From the NCBI GenBank assembly GCA_963817075.1, contig CAWFMT010000009.1:248001-312000 (forward strand): a stretch of DNA of 64,000 nucleotides, in the 5' to 3' direction. This DNA is from DASPKM01 sp963817075. GTDB lineage: Bacteria > Bacteroidota > Bacteroidia > Chitinophagales > Chitinophagaceae. The notes under the pieces were generated by a model. It was not told the origin of the DNA. It did not search any database and worked only from the letters and a program-made list of their open reading frames with translations. The translations under genes were made by a program, and so were the position numbers. Positions 16,022 to 24,700 of this stretch are shown piece after piece. Position 1 is the stretch's first letter. Every line of letters starts with the position of its first letter.

Positions 16022-16873
16022 ATGAGAATGGCTCATATTATCATGGCATACAAGGACCCTCCACAATTGGAGCGGCTGGTCAAAAGAATGAGCCACGAGA
16101 ATTTTGACTTTTACATTCACGTTGATACGAAATTTGACCTTCAGCCATTTGAATACCTCGCAAAGATCGATAGGGTTTACCTAATCAAAAACAGGATCAA
16201 GATCCGATGGGCAGGATTTAGTTTTACGATGGGAGTTTTGAATTCTATCAAGGAAATATTTTCAACGGGAAGGCAATATGATTTCATAAGTTCAATGAGT
16301 GGGCAGGATTATCCGCTGGTATCTGCTCAATATTTCCACGACTTTTTCGATGATCAAAAGGGTAGGAACTTTCTTGCAATCGAAGAATTTGGCTCCCCAT
16401 GGTGGAAACAAGCGGAAATAAGAATAAATCAGTATCATTTTACTGATTTTGATTTCAAGGGCCGTTATCGCGTTCAATACCTGGTCAACAAGATTTTGCC
16501 AAAACGAAAATTCCCGCGTGGGTATACGCTTTTTGGAAGTAACAGGGCTACCTGGTGGACAATGTCCACAGAATGTGCAGCTTATGTGATTGACTTTCTA
16601 AGGGAAAACCCTGAATTCTGCAAATTTGCCAAATTCACCTGGGCTCCTGACGAATTTCTTTTACCCACCATTATCATGAATTCCAGATTTAAGACAACAG
16701 TGGACCCTGAGAATTACAGGTATATAGATTGGAGTCTTGGAGGAGCTAATCCCAAGATTCTAACCGTGAATGATTTTGAGGCCTTAAAAAAAACCAATAA
16801 ATTGCTAGCGAGGAAATTCGATATCAAGGTCGATTCGAAGATTTTGGACTTGATAGATGGAATTTCCACATAG
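16022..16873 (+). CDS. Core-2/I-branching-type glycosyltransferase (GT14-like)
   Basis: A 283-residue protein beginning MRMAHIIMAYKDPPQLERLV, followed by FYIHVDTKFD, SSMSGQDYPL and SNRATWWTMSTECAAYVIDFL, ending its conserved core with FTWAPDEFLLPTIIMNS. These blocks are the hallmarks of the beta-1,6-N-acetylglucosaminyltransferase (Core-2/I-branching, GT14) family, common as predicted glycosyltransferases in Bacteroidota. It has no membrane segment and probably acts in the cytoplasm on a surface-glycan precursor. It is the first gene of a three-gene cassette placed between nusG and rplK. Donor sugar unknown; the neighbours suggest a 3-amino-3,6-dideoxyhexose-containing glycan. Confidence 0.85.
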   Translation: MRMAHIIMAYKDPPQLERLVKRMSHENFDFYIHVDTKFDLQPFEYLAKIDRVYLIKNRIKIRWAGFSFTMGVLNSIKEIFSTGRQYDFISSMSGQDYPLVSAQYFHDFFDDQKGRNFLAIEEFGSPWWKQAEIRINQYHFTDFDFKGRYRVQYLVNKILPKRKFPRGYTLFGSNRATWWTMSTECAAYVIDFLRENPEFCKFAKFTWAPDEFLLPTIIMNSRFKTTVDPENYRYIDWSLGGANPKILTVNDFEALKKTNKLLARKFDIKVDSKILDLIDGIST

Positions 16874-16910
16874 CTTCCTGGAACCATTGTAACTAACCAA
16901 AACCGGTGCA

Positions 16911-17309
16911 ATGGCTACGTTCATAAACCTGAAGAACATTGAAGACAGTCGTGGCAGCTTAACCGTGCTCGACAATTTAGAAGATGTTCTTCCTTTTTCC
17001 GTAAAGCGGATCTTTTACATTCAACAAGCCGAGAATTCTGTTCGTGGCGGACACAGACACTTTTATACAGAGCATGCAATTGTTTGCCTGGTAGGCTCTT
17101 GTAAGGTAACGGTGCACGATGGAGAAAGAGAACAAGAATTCATTCTGGACCGACCAAGTAGATGTCTTGTTATTGATAAGTCCGACTGGCACACCATGCA
17201 TCACTTTTCTCCCAACGCAATTCTTCTTGCTCTTGCATCCACTGTATATGATGCCTCCGATTACATTTATGAACCTTATGACAATTTTGTAGCGAATGGT
17301 TCCATATGA
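16911..17309 (+). CDS. FdtA/QdtA-like dTDP-sugar 3,4-ketoisomerase (cupin)
   Basis: A 132-residue single-domain cupin of the WxcM-like/FdtA family. It begins FINLKNIEDSRGSLTVLDN, has PFSVKRIFYI, the active-site block GGHRHFYTEHAIVCLVGSC, and ends with DWHTMHHFSPNAILLALAST and DYIYEPYDNF. FdtA converts dTDP-4-keto-6-deoxyglucose to the 3-keto isomer; QdtA makes the C4 epimer variant. The aminotransferase overlapping its 3' end by 14 nt is the expected next enzyme, strongly supporting the pairing. The rmlA/rmlB genes supplying the substrate are not in the window. FdtA and QdtA cannot be distinguished by eye. Confidence 0.88.
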   Translation: MATFINLKNIEDSRGSLTVLDNLEDVLPFSVKRIFYIQQAENSVRGGHRHFYTEHAIVCLVGSCKVTVHDGEREQEFILDRPSRCLVIDKSDWHTMHHFSPNAILLALASTVYDASDYIYEPYDNFVANGSI

Positions 17310-18378
17310 AGATCTCAAACTTGTAAATCAACCATTCTTCGAGCAGTTTCTTCAAAAATTTCGTTCCGTTTCAGAATCCGGCTGGTATATTTTAGGCGAA
17401 CAGGTTAAACAATTTGAAGCTGAATTTGCATCCTATCATAAAGCTGAAAATTGCATAGGCGTTGCTAATGGATTGGATGCACTCATTCTTTCTTTGAAAG
17501 CTTATTTTTTTAAACCAGGAACAGAGGTGATTGTTCCAAGCAATACCTACATCGCAACTATTCTTGCAGTTCTCCATGCTGGTCTGGTACCAGTTCTGGT
17601 GGAACCGGATGTTTTCACTTATAATATTGATGCAACAAAGCTTGAATCTGCAATCAATGAAAAAACCCGTGCTATAATGGTTGTGCACCTATATGGGAAG
17701 TGCTGTGATATGGACCCTATTATAGAAATCTGCAAAAAGAATGACCTGATCCTGATTGAAGATTGTGCACAAGCTCATGGAGGAAAATATAAAGGAAAAT
17801 TGTCAGGCACTTTTGGTGATTGCGCAGGTTTTAGTTTTTATCCAACCAAAAATCTTGGTGCTCTTGGGGATGCTGGAGCAGTGATTTGTAAGGATGCAAG
17901 TATTGCGGAAATTATTTATTCTTTTCGCAATTACGGATCAAAGAAAAAATATTTTAATGATCATATAGGATATAATAGCAGACTTGATGAATTTCAGGCT
18001 GCGTTTCTGCTTGTCAAACTTGAATGGCTGGATAAGATTAATACTCACAAAAGAAAACTTGCTTCACTCTATCATCAACATCTGAAAGAAGAATTTATGA
18101 AACCGATTCAATCAGAAGATTTTTATGATGTATATCACATTTTCCCGGTCCGACATCAGAAAAGAAATGAATTGAAGGAATACTTGTTAGAGAATAAGAT
18201 CATGACTGAAATACATTACCCCGTTCCACCTCACCAACAACCAGCACTTAAATTTTTATCCGATCAACGATTTCCGATCTCGGAAGAAATTCATAGAACA
18301 ATTCTCAGTCTTCCTTGCTCTTTCGCACATACAGAAGAACAAATTCTTAATGTGATTGAAGTGATGAACAGGTTCTAA
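17296..18378 (+). CDS. DegT/DnrJ/EryC1 sugar aminotransferase (FdtB/QdtB-like)
   Basis: A 360-residue PLP enzyme. It shows the family start VPYEDLKLVNQ, GVANGLDALILSL, PSNTYIATILAVLHAGLVPV, VHLYGKCCDM, EDCAQAHGG, the PLP-lysine block FSFYPTKNLGALGDAGA, RNYGS...GYNSRLDEFQAAFL and the C-terminal IFPVR. It transfers an amino group to the 3-keto sugar made by the upstream ketoisomerase, giving a dTDP-3-amino-3,6-dideoxyhexose. The genes overlap by 14 nt and are probably translationally coupled. No acetyltransferase (FdtC/QdtC) follows, so the sugar may stay unacetylated or be acetylated by a distant gene. Confidence 0.9.
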   Translation: MVPYEDLKLVNQPFFEQFLQKFRSVSESGWYILGEQVKQFEAEFASYHKAENCIGVANGLDALILSLKAYFFKPGTEVIVPSNTYIATILAVLHAGLVPVLVEPDVFTYNIDATKLESAINEKTRAIMVVHLYGKCCDMDPIIEICKKNDLILIEDCAQAHGGKYKGKLSGTFGDCAGFSFYPTKNLGALGDAGAVICKDASIAEIIYSFRNYGSKKKYFNDHIGYNSRLDEFQAAFLLVKLEWLDKINTHKRKLASLYHQHLKEEFMKPIQSEDFYDVYHIFPVRHQKRNELKEYLLENKIMTEIHYPVPPHQQPALKFLSDQRFPISEEIHRTILSLPCSFAHTEEQILNVIEVMNRF

Positions 18379-18380
18379 AA

Positions 18381-18411
18381 AAAAAGCCCTGCGATTTGCA
18401 GAGCTTTTAGA
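18381..18411. terminator. Shared bidirectional terminator
   Basis: AAAAAGC-CCTGC-GATTT-GCAGA-GCTTTT lies between the plus-strand aminotransferase and the minus-strand histone-like gene. A-rich and T-rich flanks allow it to serve both directions. Confidence 0.65.
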
Positions 18412-18427
18412 AATATAATTTGTGAGT

Positions 18428-18856
18428 TTACATATTGTTTTCGTTTCCGGAATTACTTCCAGAATTATCAGGGGTTGATCCTGATGAAGTATTCGTATTA
18501 TCTGCTTCTGGTGCACTAACTGGTCCAGTAGATGGCTTTCTAACGGTAGCAGGGCGAGAAGGTGATGAACTTTTGGAAGCACTTTTCTTAGCTGCTTTCT
18601 TTGGAGCTGCTTTTTTTGGAGCGGCTTTCTTCGCAGCTTTTTTAGGTGCTGCTTTTTTCGCTGCCTTTTTTGCCGCTTTTTTTGGAGCAGCTCTTCTAGC
18701 AGCTTTTTTAGGAGCAGATTTTCTTGCTGCTTTCTTGCCAGCTTTTTTCGCAGCCTTTTTACCTGCTTTTTTAGGAGCAGACTTTCTAGCTCCGCCCTTT
18801 CTTGCAGCTTTTTTCGGTGCTGATTTTTTTGCTGCTTTTTTCTTTGACTTTGCCAT
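18428..18856 (-). CDS. Histone H1-like Lys/Ala-rich nucleoid protein
   Basis: A 142-residue, very basic low-complexity protein. Residues 1-95 are imperfect KKAAPKKAA and KKAGKKAA repeats; the last 45 residues are Ser/Pro/Asn-rich and acidic-neutral, ending NSGNENNM. This matches the histone H1/HctB-like proteins found in many Bacteroidota, which bind DNA without sequence specificity. No folded domain is visible. It is transcribed against the ribosomal operon from the nusG-rplK gap. The opposite strand also has an open frame, but that is a by-product of the GC-poor repeat. Repeat length probably varies between strains. Confidence 0.85.
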   Translation of the reverse strand: MAKSKKKAAKKSAPKKAARKGGARKSAPKKAGKKAAKKAGKKAARKSAPKKAARRAAPKKAAKKAAKKAAPKKAAKKAAPKKAAPKKAAKKSASKSSSPSRPATVRKPSTGPVSAPEADNTNTSSGSTPDNSGSNSGNENNM

Positions 18857-18909
18857 AATTGTACTGTGAATTTAGTAGTTAGTGTAAACTTGTTGGTTGA
18901 TTAGAAAAG

Positions 18910-18917
18910 AAAAGGTA
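18910..18917 (-). promoter_or_regulatory. Possible -7 box of the histone-like gene
   Basis: On the minus strand TACCTTTT differs by one base from TAnnTTTG and lies about 55 nt before the start. A -33 element is not clear. Confidence 0.35.
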
Positions 18918-19015
18918 GGCAGAAAATTTCAAATGAAAAAAATGTTATAATTTTTTTGAGAACCGAATACAAACATAACAATTAGCTATACCGTCTTTTT
19001 GGGCGAAAAAATCCC

Positions 19016-19046
19016 TTGGATTCATATACTATTTCCCATACCTTTG
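19016..19046 (+). promoter_or_regulatory. Bacteroidota-type promoter of rplK
   Basis: TTG at 19016-19018 and TACCTTTG at 19039-19046 are 20 nt apart, an excellent match to the Bacteroidota consensus. It gives the rplK-rplA-rplJ-rplL group its own start after the inserted cassette, with a leader of about 80 nt. Confidence 0.8.
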
Positions 19047-19133
19047 CGCTCCCCAAATAGAAAGCTCTTTTTCTAATGGATTGGGAGTTTCCTTGTGAAA
19101 GCAGGGAGACGTTAACACCAAAAAACGCTTCAA

Positions 19134-19580
19134 ATGGCAAAAAAAGAAATTACAGGCTACGTAAAGTTGCAGGTAAAGGGAGGACAGGCAAATCCAGCCC
19201 CTCCAATAGGACCTGCACTGGGATCCAAGGGTATTAATATCATGGAATTTTGCAAGCAGTTTAATGCGCGCACCCAGGATAGGATGGGGAAGGTTCTTCC
19301 GGTTCTCATCACCGTTTACACTGACAAATCATTCGAGTTTATTATTAAGACTCCGCCAGCTGCAGTTCAGTTGCTGGATGCCGCTAAACTTCCGAGCGGT
19401 TCCAAAGAGCCAAATCGTACAAAAGTTGGAAAGGTTACCTGGACACAGGTCGAAGCAATTGCAAAGGATAAAATGCCTGACCTCAATTGCTTTACTGTGG
19501 AAAGCGCAATGCGCATGGTGGCCGGTACGGCCCGCAGCATGGGAATTACCTTGGAAGGTAAAGCCCCGTGGGATAATTAA
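19134..19580 (+). CDS. rplK: 50S ribosomal protein L11
   Basis: A 148-residue protein, normal length. The N-terminal domain has GYVKLQVKGGQANPAPPIGPALGSKGINIMEFCKQFN, cut here for brevity to its key GQANPAPPIGPALG block; the rRNA-binding C-terminal domain has KVTWTQVEAIAKDKMPDLN and RMVAGTARSMGI. L11 binds 23S rRNA at the GTPase-associated centre with L10 and L7/L12. It is the first gene after the local promoter. The leader before it has no obvious L1-binding structure that I can support. Confidence 0.99.
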   Translation: MAKKEITGYVKLQVKGGQANPAPPIGPALGSKGINIMEFCKQFNARTQDRMGKVLPVLITVYTDKSFEFIIKTPPAAVQLLDAAKLPSGSKEPNRTKVGKVTWTQVEAIAKDKMPDLNCFTVESAMRMVAGTARSMGITLEGKAPWDN

Positions 19581-19609
19581 TTCCGTCACACTTTTAAAAT
19601 CATTACGAG

Positions 19610-20302
19610 ATGGCAATCACTAAAAAAAGAAAAGCGGTAAATACTAAGGTCGATAAGGCAAAAAATTATTCCCTCAAGGATGCTTCCAACCTTGTTAAAG
19701 AAGTTAATACAACAAAGTTTGATGCTTCTATAGATTTACATATTCGTCTTGGGGTTGATCCTAAGAAAGCTGACCAGGCTATCAGGGGAACAGTTACACT
19801 TCCTCATGGTACAGGTAAAACAAAAAGGGTATTGGTTCTTTCCACTCCTGATAAAGAAGCTGAAGCAAAAGCAGCAGGCGCTGATTATGTTGGGCTTGAT
19901 GAATATGTTCAGAAAATAGAAGGAGGATGGGTGGATGTGGATGTAATTATCGCAACCCCTTCAGTAATGCCTCGCATTGGTAAACTTGGTAAGATTCTGG
20001 GTCCGCGTAATCTTATGCCGAACCCTAAAACTGGAACAGTTACAAATGATGTAGCAGCAGCGGTTACAGAGGTAAAAGGTGGAAAAATAGCGTTCAAGGT
20101 AGACAAGGCAGGTATCATTCATGCATCTATCGGAAGAGTGAGTTTCACTCCTGATAAGATAGCAGAAAACAGCCTGGAACTCATTAATGCTATTATCAAG
20201 GCTAAGCCATCTTCATCTAAGGGAACTTATTTGAGAAGTGTATTCATGGCAAGTACCATGAGTCCCGGGATTGCTATTGACACAAAAACTTTCGTCCACT
20301 AA
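19610..20302 (+). CDS. rplA: 50S ribosomal protein L1
   Basis: A 230-residue protein with the L1 signatures DLHIRLGVDPKKADQ, GTVTLPHGTGKTKRVLV, MPRIGKLGKILGPRNLMPNPKTGTV (shortened: KLGKILGPRNLMPNPK) and GRVSFTPDKIAENSL. L1 forms the ribosomal stalk at the E site and can repress its own operon by binding its mRNA. It starts 29 nt after rplK. Sequence and length look normal. Confidence 0.99.
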   Translation: MAITKKRKAVNTKVDKAKNYSLKDASNLVKEVNTTKFDASIDLHIRLGVDPKKADQAIRGTVTLPHGTGKTKRVLVLSTPDKEAEAKAAGADYVGLDEYVQKIEGGWVDVDVIIATPSVMPRIGKLGKILGPRNLMPNPKTGTVTNDVAAAVTEVKGGKIAFKVDKAGIIHASIGRVSFTPDKIAENSLELINAIIKAKPSSSKGTYLRSVFMASTMSPGIAIDTKTFVH

Positions 20303-20346
20303 TTCATTAACGCATTTTCCGCCAAGGCGGATGAAACAAACAGGTT

Positions 20347-20877
20347 ATGACAAAAGATCAAAAAAATGAAGTGATAGAGGTGTTGAAGGATAAATTCTCT
20401 CAATACAACAACTTCTACGTAACCAATACTGAGTCTCTTACCGTTGCGCAAATAACCAAGTTGCGACGTATCTGTTTTGATAAAAAAGTTGAGATGAAGG
20501 TGGCTAAAAACACCCTTATCAAAAAGGCACTTGAAGGCATCGATAATGATAGGTTCAATGAAGTTTTCGAATCATTGCACGGTGTAACCGCGCTCTTATT
20601 CTCTGAAAATGCGAAGGAACCAGCAGTTATCATTTCCAGTTTCCGCAAGGAGAGCAATGGTGAAAGACCGGTTTTGAAAGCAGCTTTTATTGATGGGGAT
20701 GTATTCCTTGGAGATAGCCAGCTTTTAGCCCTTAAGAATTTGAAGAGCAAGCATGACCTTATTGGTGAAATCATCGGGCTCTTACAATCACCTGCGAAGA
20801 ATGTTATATCAGCTCTAAATGCCGGAAATAAACTGGCAGGACTGATTAAGGCTTTGGAGGCTAGAGCTCAAGCATAG
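20347..20877 (+). CDS. rplJ: 50S ribosomal protein L10
   Basis: A 176-residue protein: KDQKNEVIEVLKDKFSQYN, TVAQITKLRRICF, KVAKNTLIKKALEG, then a C-terminal helix KNVISALNAGNKLAGLIKALEARAQA that binds L7/L12 dimers. L10 anchors the L7/L12 stalk to the L11 region of 23S rRNA. The gap to rplA is only 44 nt and holds the small palindrome TCCGCCAAGGCGGA, so the long L10-type leader known in other bacteria is absent here. Confidence 0.98.
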   Translation: MTKDQKNEVIEVLKDKFSQYNNFYVTNTESLTVAQITKLRRICFDKKVEMKVAKNTLIKKALEGIDNDRFNEVFESLHGVTALLFSENAKEPAVIISSFRKESNGERPVLKAAFIDGDVFLGDSQLLALKNLKSKHDLIGEIIGLLQSPAKNVISALNAGNKLAGLIKALEARAQA

Positions 20878-20904
20878 GAATTTTGAAAAGTTGGATGGGG
20901 CATT

Positions 20905-21041
20905 GGGAATTTTTAAGAATTGCCTCAATTTCAAAATCTCAAAATCTCAAAATTCGCATAACCTATGTCTTCGGGTAAAAAGTGAAGACAATCTATAAAT
21001 CTCCGCCGGATCTGCCCCAGGCAGATATGAAGGCGGTTTAA
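20905..21041 (+). other. Structured rplJ-rplL spacer
   Basis: The 176-bp spacer holds an AT-rich stutter (CAATTTCAAAATCTCAAAATCTC, shortened) nearly identical to one before secE. Next is the hairpin GTCTTC / GAAGAC (20967-20972 and 20984-20989). Last is a nested hairpin with outer CCGCC / GGCGG (21003-21007 and 21032-21036) and inner ATCTGCC-CCA-GGCAGAT. No promoter box was seen. The hairpins could be RNA-processing or stability elements that raise L7/L12 output; this is inference. Confidence 0.5.
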
Positions 21042-21053
21042 AAAGTAAAAACA

Positions 21054-21431
21054 ATGGCAGACTTAAAATCATTCGCTGAGCAACTGGTTAGTTTATCAGT
21101 GAAGGAAGTAAACGAATTAGCTAAGATCCTTAAGGAAGAGTATGGTATCGAGCCAGCAGCTGCAGCGGTGGCAGTAGCCCCAACTGGCGGCGGCGGTCCT
21201 ACACCTCCTGTTGAAGAAAAGACATCTTTCAATGTCATTCTTAAGGCAGCGGGTGCTAATAAACTGAATGTGGTTAAGATCGTGAAGGACCTTACAGGTC
21301 TTGGACTGAAAGAGGCCAAGGATTTGGTTGACGGAGCTCCAAAACCAGTTAAGGAAGGTGTAAGCAAGGCTGATGCTGATGCTCTTGTAGCAAAGCTAAA
21401 GGAAGCTGGTGCTGACGTAGAGGTTGAATAA
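21054..21431 (+). CDS. rplL: 50S ribosomal protein L7/L12
   Basis: A 125-residue protein. The N-terminal dimerisation helices (FAEQLVSLSVKEVNELAKILKEEYG) are followed by an Ala/Gly/Pro hinge (AAAVAVAPTGGGGPTPP) and the factor-binding C-terminal domain (TSFNVILKAAGANKLNVVKIVKDLTGLGLKEAKDLVD, shortened in meaning to its LGLKEAKDLVD core). It is the only multicopy ribosomal protein and recruits translational GTPases. Separated from rplJ by a structured spacer and followed by a hairpin. Confidence 0.99.
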   Translation: MADLKSFAEQLVSLSVKEVNELAKILKEEYGIEPAAAAVAVAPTGGGGPTPPVEEKTSFNVILKAAGANKLNVVKIVKDLTGLGLKEAKDLVDGAPKPVKEGVSKADADALVAKLKEAGADVEVE

Positions 21432-21452
21432 TCGCCTAAAGCCATAAGTTCT

Positions 21453-21480
21453 AACCCATTCGCCAACAGGCGGATGGGTT
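21453..21480 (+). terminator. Hairpin after rplL
   Basis: AACCCATTCGCC / GGCGGATGGGTT forms a 12-bp stem with one wobble pair and an AACA loop, followed by TACTTTT. The weak T run suggests partial termination. A second hairpin, AAGTTTG-TGGG-CAAACTT, lies at 21512-21529. Confidence 0.6.
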
Positions 21481-21532
21481 TACTTTTAGCTATAATTTAA
21501 ATCCGGGCCCGAAGTTTGTGGGCAAACTTTTC

Positions 21533-21562
21533 TTGTTTGTTGCACCTATTTGGTTACCTTTG
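21533..21562 (+). promoter_or_regulatory. Bacteroidota-type promoter of rpoBC
   Basis: TTG at 21533-21535 and TACCTTTG at 21555-21562 are 19 nt apart. This gives rpoB-rpoC a separate start with a leader of about 140 nt, independent of the ribosomal protein genes upstream. Confidence 0.78.
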
Positions 21563-21709
21563 CTGTCCTTTAATTTTTGGCCAAAATAATTTTGACGTCT
21601 CAAATCATCATTAAATAGTCTTGAAATACCTGCTTTTATTTTTTCAAAGAGTAAAAGGTGGTAGTGATTTGTACGTCCTCTAACTATCTAAAACCGGTTT
21701 AATTTAGAT

Positions 21710-24700
21710 ATGTCTTCAACTAAAATGAACAACAGGGTGAATTTTGGAAAGATTAAAAATCTTGCCGATACACCCGACCTCCTCGAAGTACAGATCCAGT
21801 CTTTTAGAGACTTCTTCCAGTTAGAAACAACGCCAGACAAGCGTAACATCGAAGGATTGTTCCGTGTGTTCCGTGAGAATTTTCCCATCACGGATACGCG
21901 CAACATTTTCGTGTTAGAGTTCCTGGATTACTTCATCGATCCACCACGCTATACTATTGAAGAATGTATGGAACGTGGACTTACATATGCAGTTCCGCTG
22001 AAAGCAAAATTGCGGTTGAGCTGTAATGATGAGGAACACGTGGATTTCCAAACAATCGTTCAGGATGTTTTTCTTGGAAACATTCCTTACATGACTCCAA
22101 GAGGCACATTTGTGATCAATGGAGCAGAGCGTGTGGTTGTTTCCCAACTTCATCGTTCACCAGGTGTATTTTTTGGGCAATCTATTCATCCGAATGGTAC
22201 CAAGATCTACTCCGCCCGCGTAATTCCTTTCAAGGGTGCGTGGATGGAGTTTGCTACTGATATCAATAACGTGATGTATGCGTACATCGATCGGAAGAAA
22301 AAATTCCCTGTAACAACTCTTCTTCGCTCCATAGGTTACGAAACTGACAAGGATATCCTTGAACTATTCGGTATGGCAGATGAAGTGAAGGCAGAGAAGA
22401 AACCGTTGCAGAAATACATCGGAAAAAAACTTGCAGCCCGGGTATTAAGAAGCTGGGTTGAAGATTTTGTTGATGAAGATACCGGTGAAGTTGTATCGAT
22501 CGAAAGAAATGAGATTGTATTGGAGCGTGACTCAGTACTTGATGAGGAAGCGATCGAAACTATTTCTGAAATGGATGTCAAAAGTGTATTCATTCAGAAA
22601 GAAGATGTGGGCGGTGATTATGCCATTATTTATAACACACTTAATAAGGATACCTCCAACAGTGAGTTGGAAGCCGTTCAGCATATCTATCGCCAGCTTC
22701 GTGGCGCTGATGCTCCGGACAATGAAACTGCAAGAGGTATTATTGATAAATTATTTTTCTCTGACAAGAGATATGATCTTGGAGAAGTTGGTCGCTATAA
22801 GATCAACCGCAAGCTTGGATTAAATCAGCCTCTTGATCATAAGACCCTCACCAAGGAAGACATTATCGAGATCATTAAATATCTCGTGCGTCTTACAAAT
22901 GCGAAGGCAGAAATTGATGATATCGATCACCTGAGCAACCGTAGGGTTCGTACAGTTGGAGAACAATTGTATGCTCAGTTCGGAGTAGGTCTGGCCCGTA
23001 TGGCAAGAACTATTCGTGAAAGAATGAACGTTCGCGATAATGAAGTTTTCACTCCAGTTGATCTTATCAATGCGAGGACGCTTTCATCCGTGATCAATTC
23101 ATTCTTCGGCACATCTCAATTATCTCAATTTCTGGATCAGACAAACCCACTTTCCGAGATCACGCATAAACGTCGTATCTCAGCACTCGGGCCCGGAGGT
23201 TTGAGTCGTGAAAGAGCAGGGTTTGAAGTTCGTGACGTACACTATTCACATTATGGAAGGTTGTGTACTATTGAAACACCAGAAGGACCAAACATCGGTC
23301 TTATCTCTACACTTTGTGTTCACGCAAAGATTAATGAGATGGGTTTCATCGAGACTCCTTATCGCAAGGTGAATGAAGGAAAAGTGGACATGAAGAAACT
23401 CACCTTCCTTAGTGCAGAGGAAGAGGATATTGCAAAAATTGCCCAGGCAAATACTCCATTGGATGACAAGGGCCATTTCCTTGAAGAGAAAGTGGTGAGC
23501 CGCCAGACTGGCGACTTCCCGATCCTTGATAGAGCTGAAGTGGAATTTATGGATGTGGCGCCGAACCAGATTGTTGGTTTGAGTGCTTCACTAATCCCAT
23601 TCCTTGAGCATGATGATGCCAACCGTGCATTGATGGGATCGAACATGCAACGCCAGGCTGTACCTCTAATTCGTCCTGAAAACCCAATCGTTGGCACAGG
23701 ACTCGAAGGAAAGGCGGCACGTGATGCGAGGATTCAGATACATTCTGAAGGCAATGGTGTAGTGGAATTTGTGGATGCAAATGAAATACATGTTCGGTAT
23801 GAGCGTGATGAAATGCAACGACTGGTGAGCTTTGAAGAGGATCTGAAGATTTATAAACTGACAAAATTCGCTAAGACAAATCAGGAGACTTCAATAAATC
23901 TTAAGCCCGCTGTTAAGAAAGGACAGAGACTTAGAGAAGGAGATTTTCTTACTGAAGGTTATGCAACTCAAAACGGTGAGCTTGCCCTGGGCAGGAACCT
24001 GAAAGTGGCATTCATGCCATGGAAAGGATACAATTTTGAGGATGCAATTGTTATAAGTGAAAAAGTAGTACGCGAAGATCTGTTCACTTCTGTGCATATA
24101 TCAGAATATGAACTTGAAGTCCGCGATACAAAACTTGGAGAAGAAGAACTGACTCCAGACATCCCGAATGTTTCTGAAGAAGCTACAAAGGATCTGGATG
24201 AGAATGGAATCATTCGCATTGGGGCATCAATCAAGGAAGGGGATATTCTGATAGGCAAGATCACACCGAAAGGGGAAAGTGATCCAACACCAGAAGAAAA
24301 ACTTCTTAGAGCCATCTTCGGTGATAAAGCTGGTGATGCAAAGGATGCTTCATTGAAAGCTCCAAGTGGAATTGAAGGAGTAGTGATCAATAAGAAACTA
24401 TTCCAGCGTGCAAAGAAAGATAAGAACGCAAAGGTTCGTGAAAAGGCGGCCCTGGAGAAAATAGAAAAGATCCATGAGAAGAACACAGCAGATCTTCTTG
24501 AAGTTTTGTTAAGCAAGCTTCAGATTCTGTTGAGAGAAAGAACATCTCAGGGCGTGAGTAACAATTTTGGTGAAGTGTTGATTGGCAAGGGTGCAAAGTT
24601 CACTGCAAAGAATCTGAGCGGCATCGATTATCAGAATGTGAATCCTCTGGGATGGACTGCAGATGTAACGGTAGATGATCAGATCAATACCCTCCTGCAC

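Noticed and set aside
18435..18869. Plus-strand 144-residue Phe/Ala-rich frame opposite the histone-like gene
   Set aside because: It is the mirror of the Lys/Ala repeat codons; the basic minus-strand product has clear family character and this one has none.
23246..24700. Several long minus-strand frames inside rpoB
   Set aside because: They are shadows of strongly biased codons in a highly conserved gene; no recognisable protein features.
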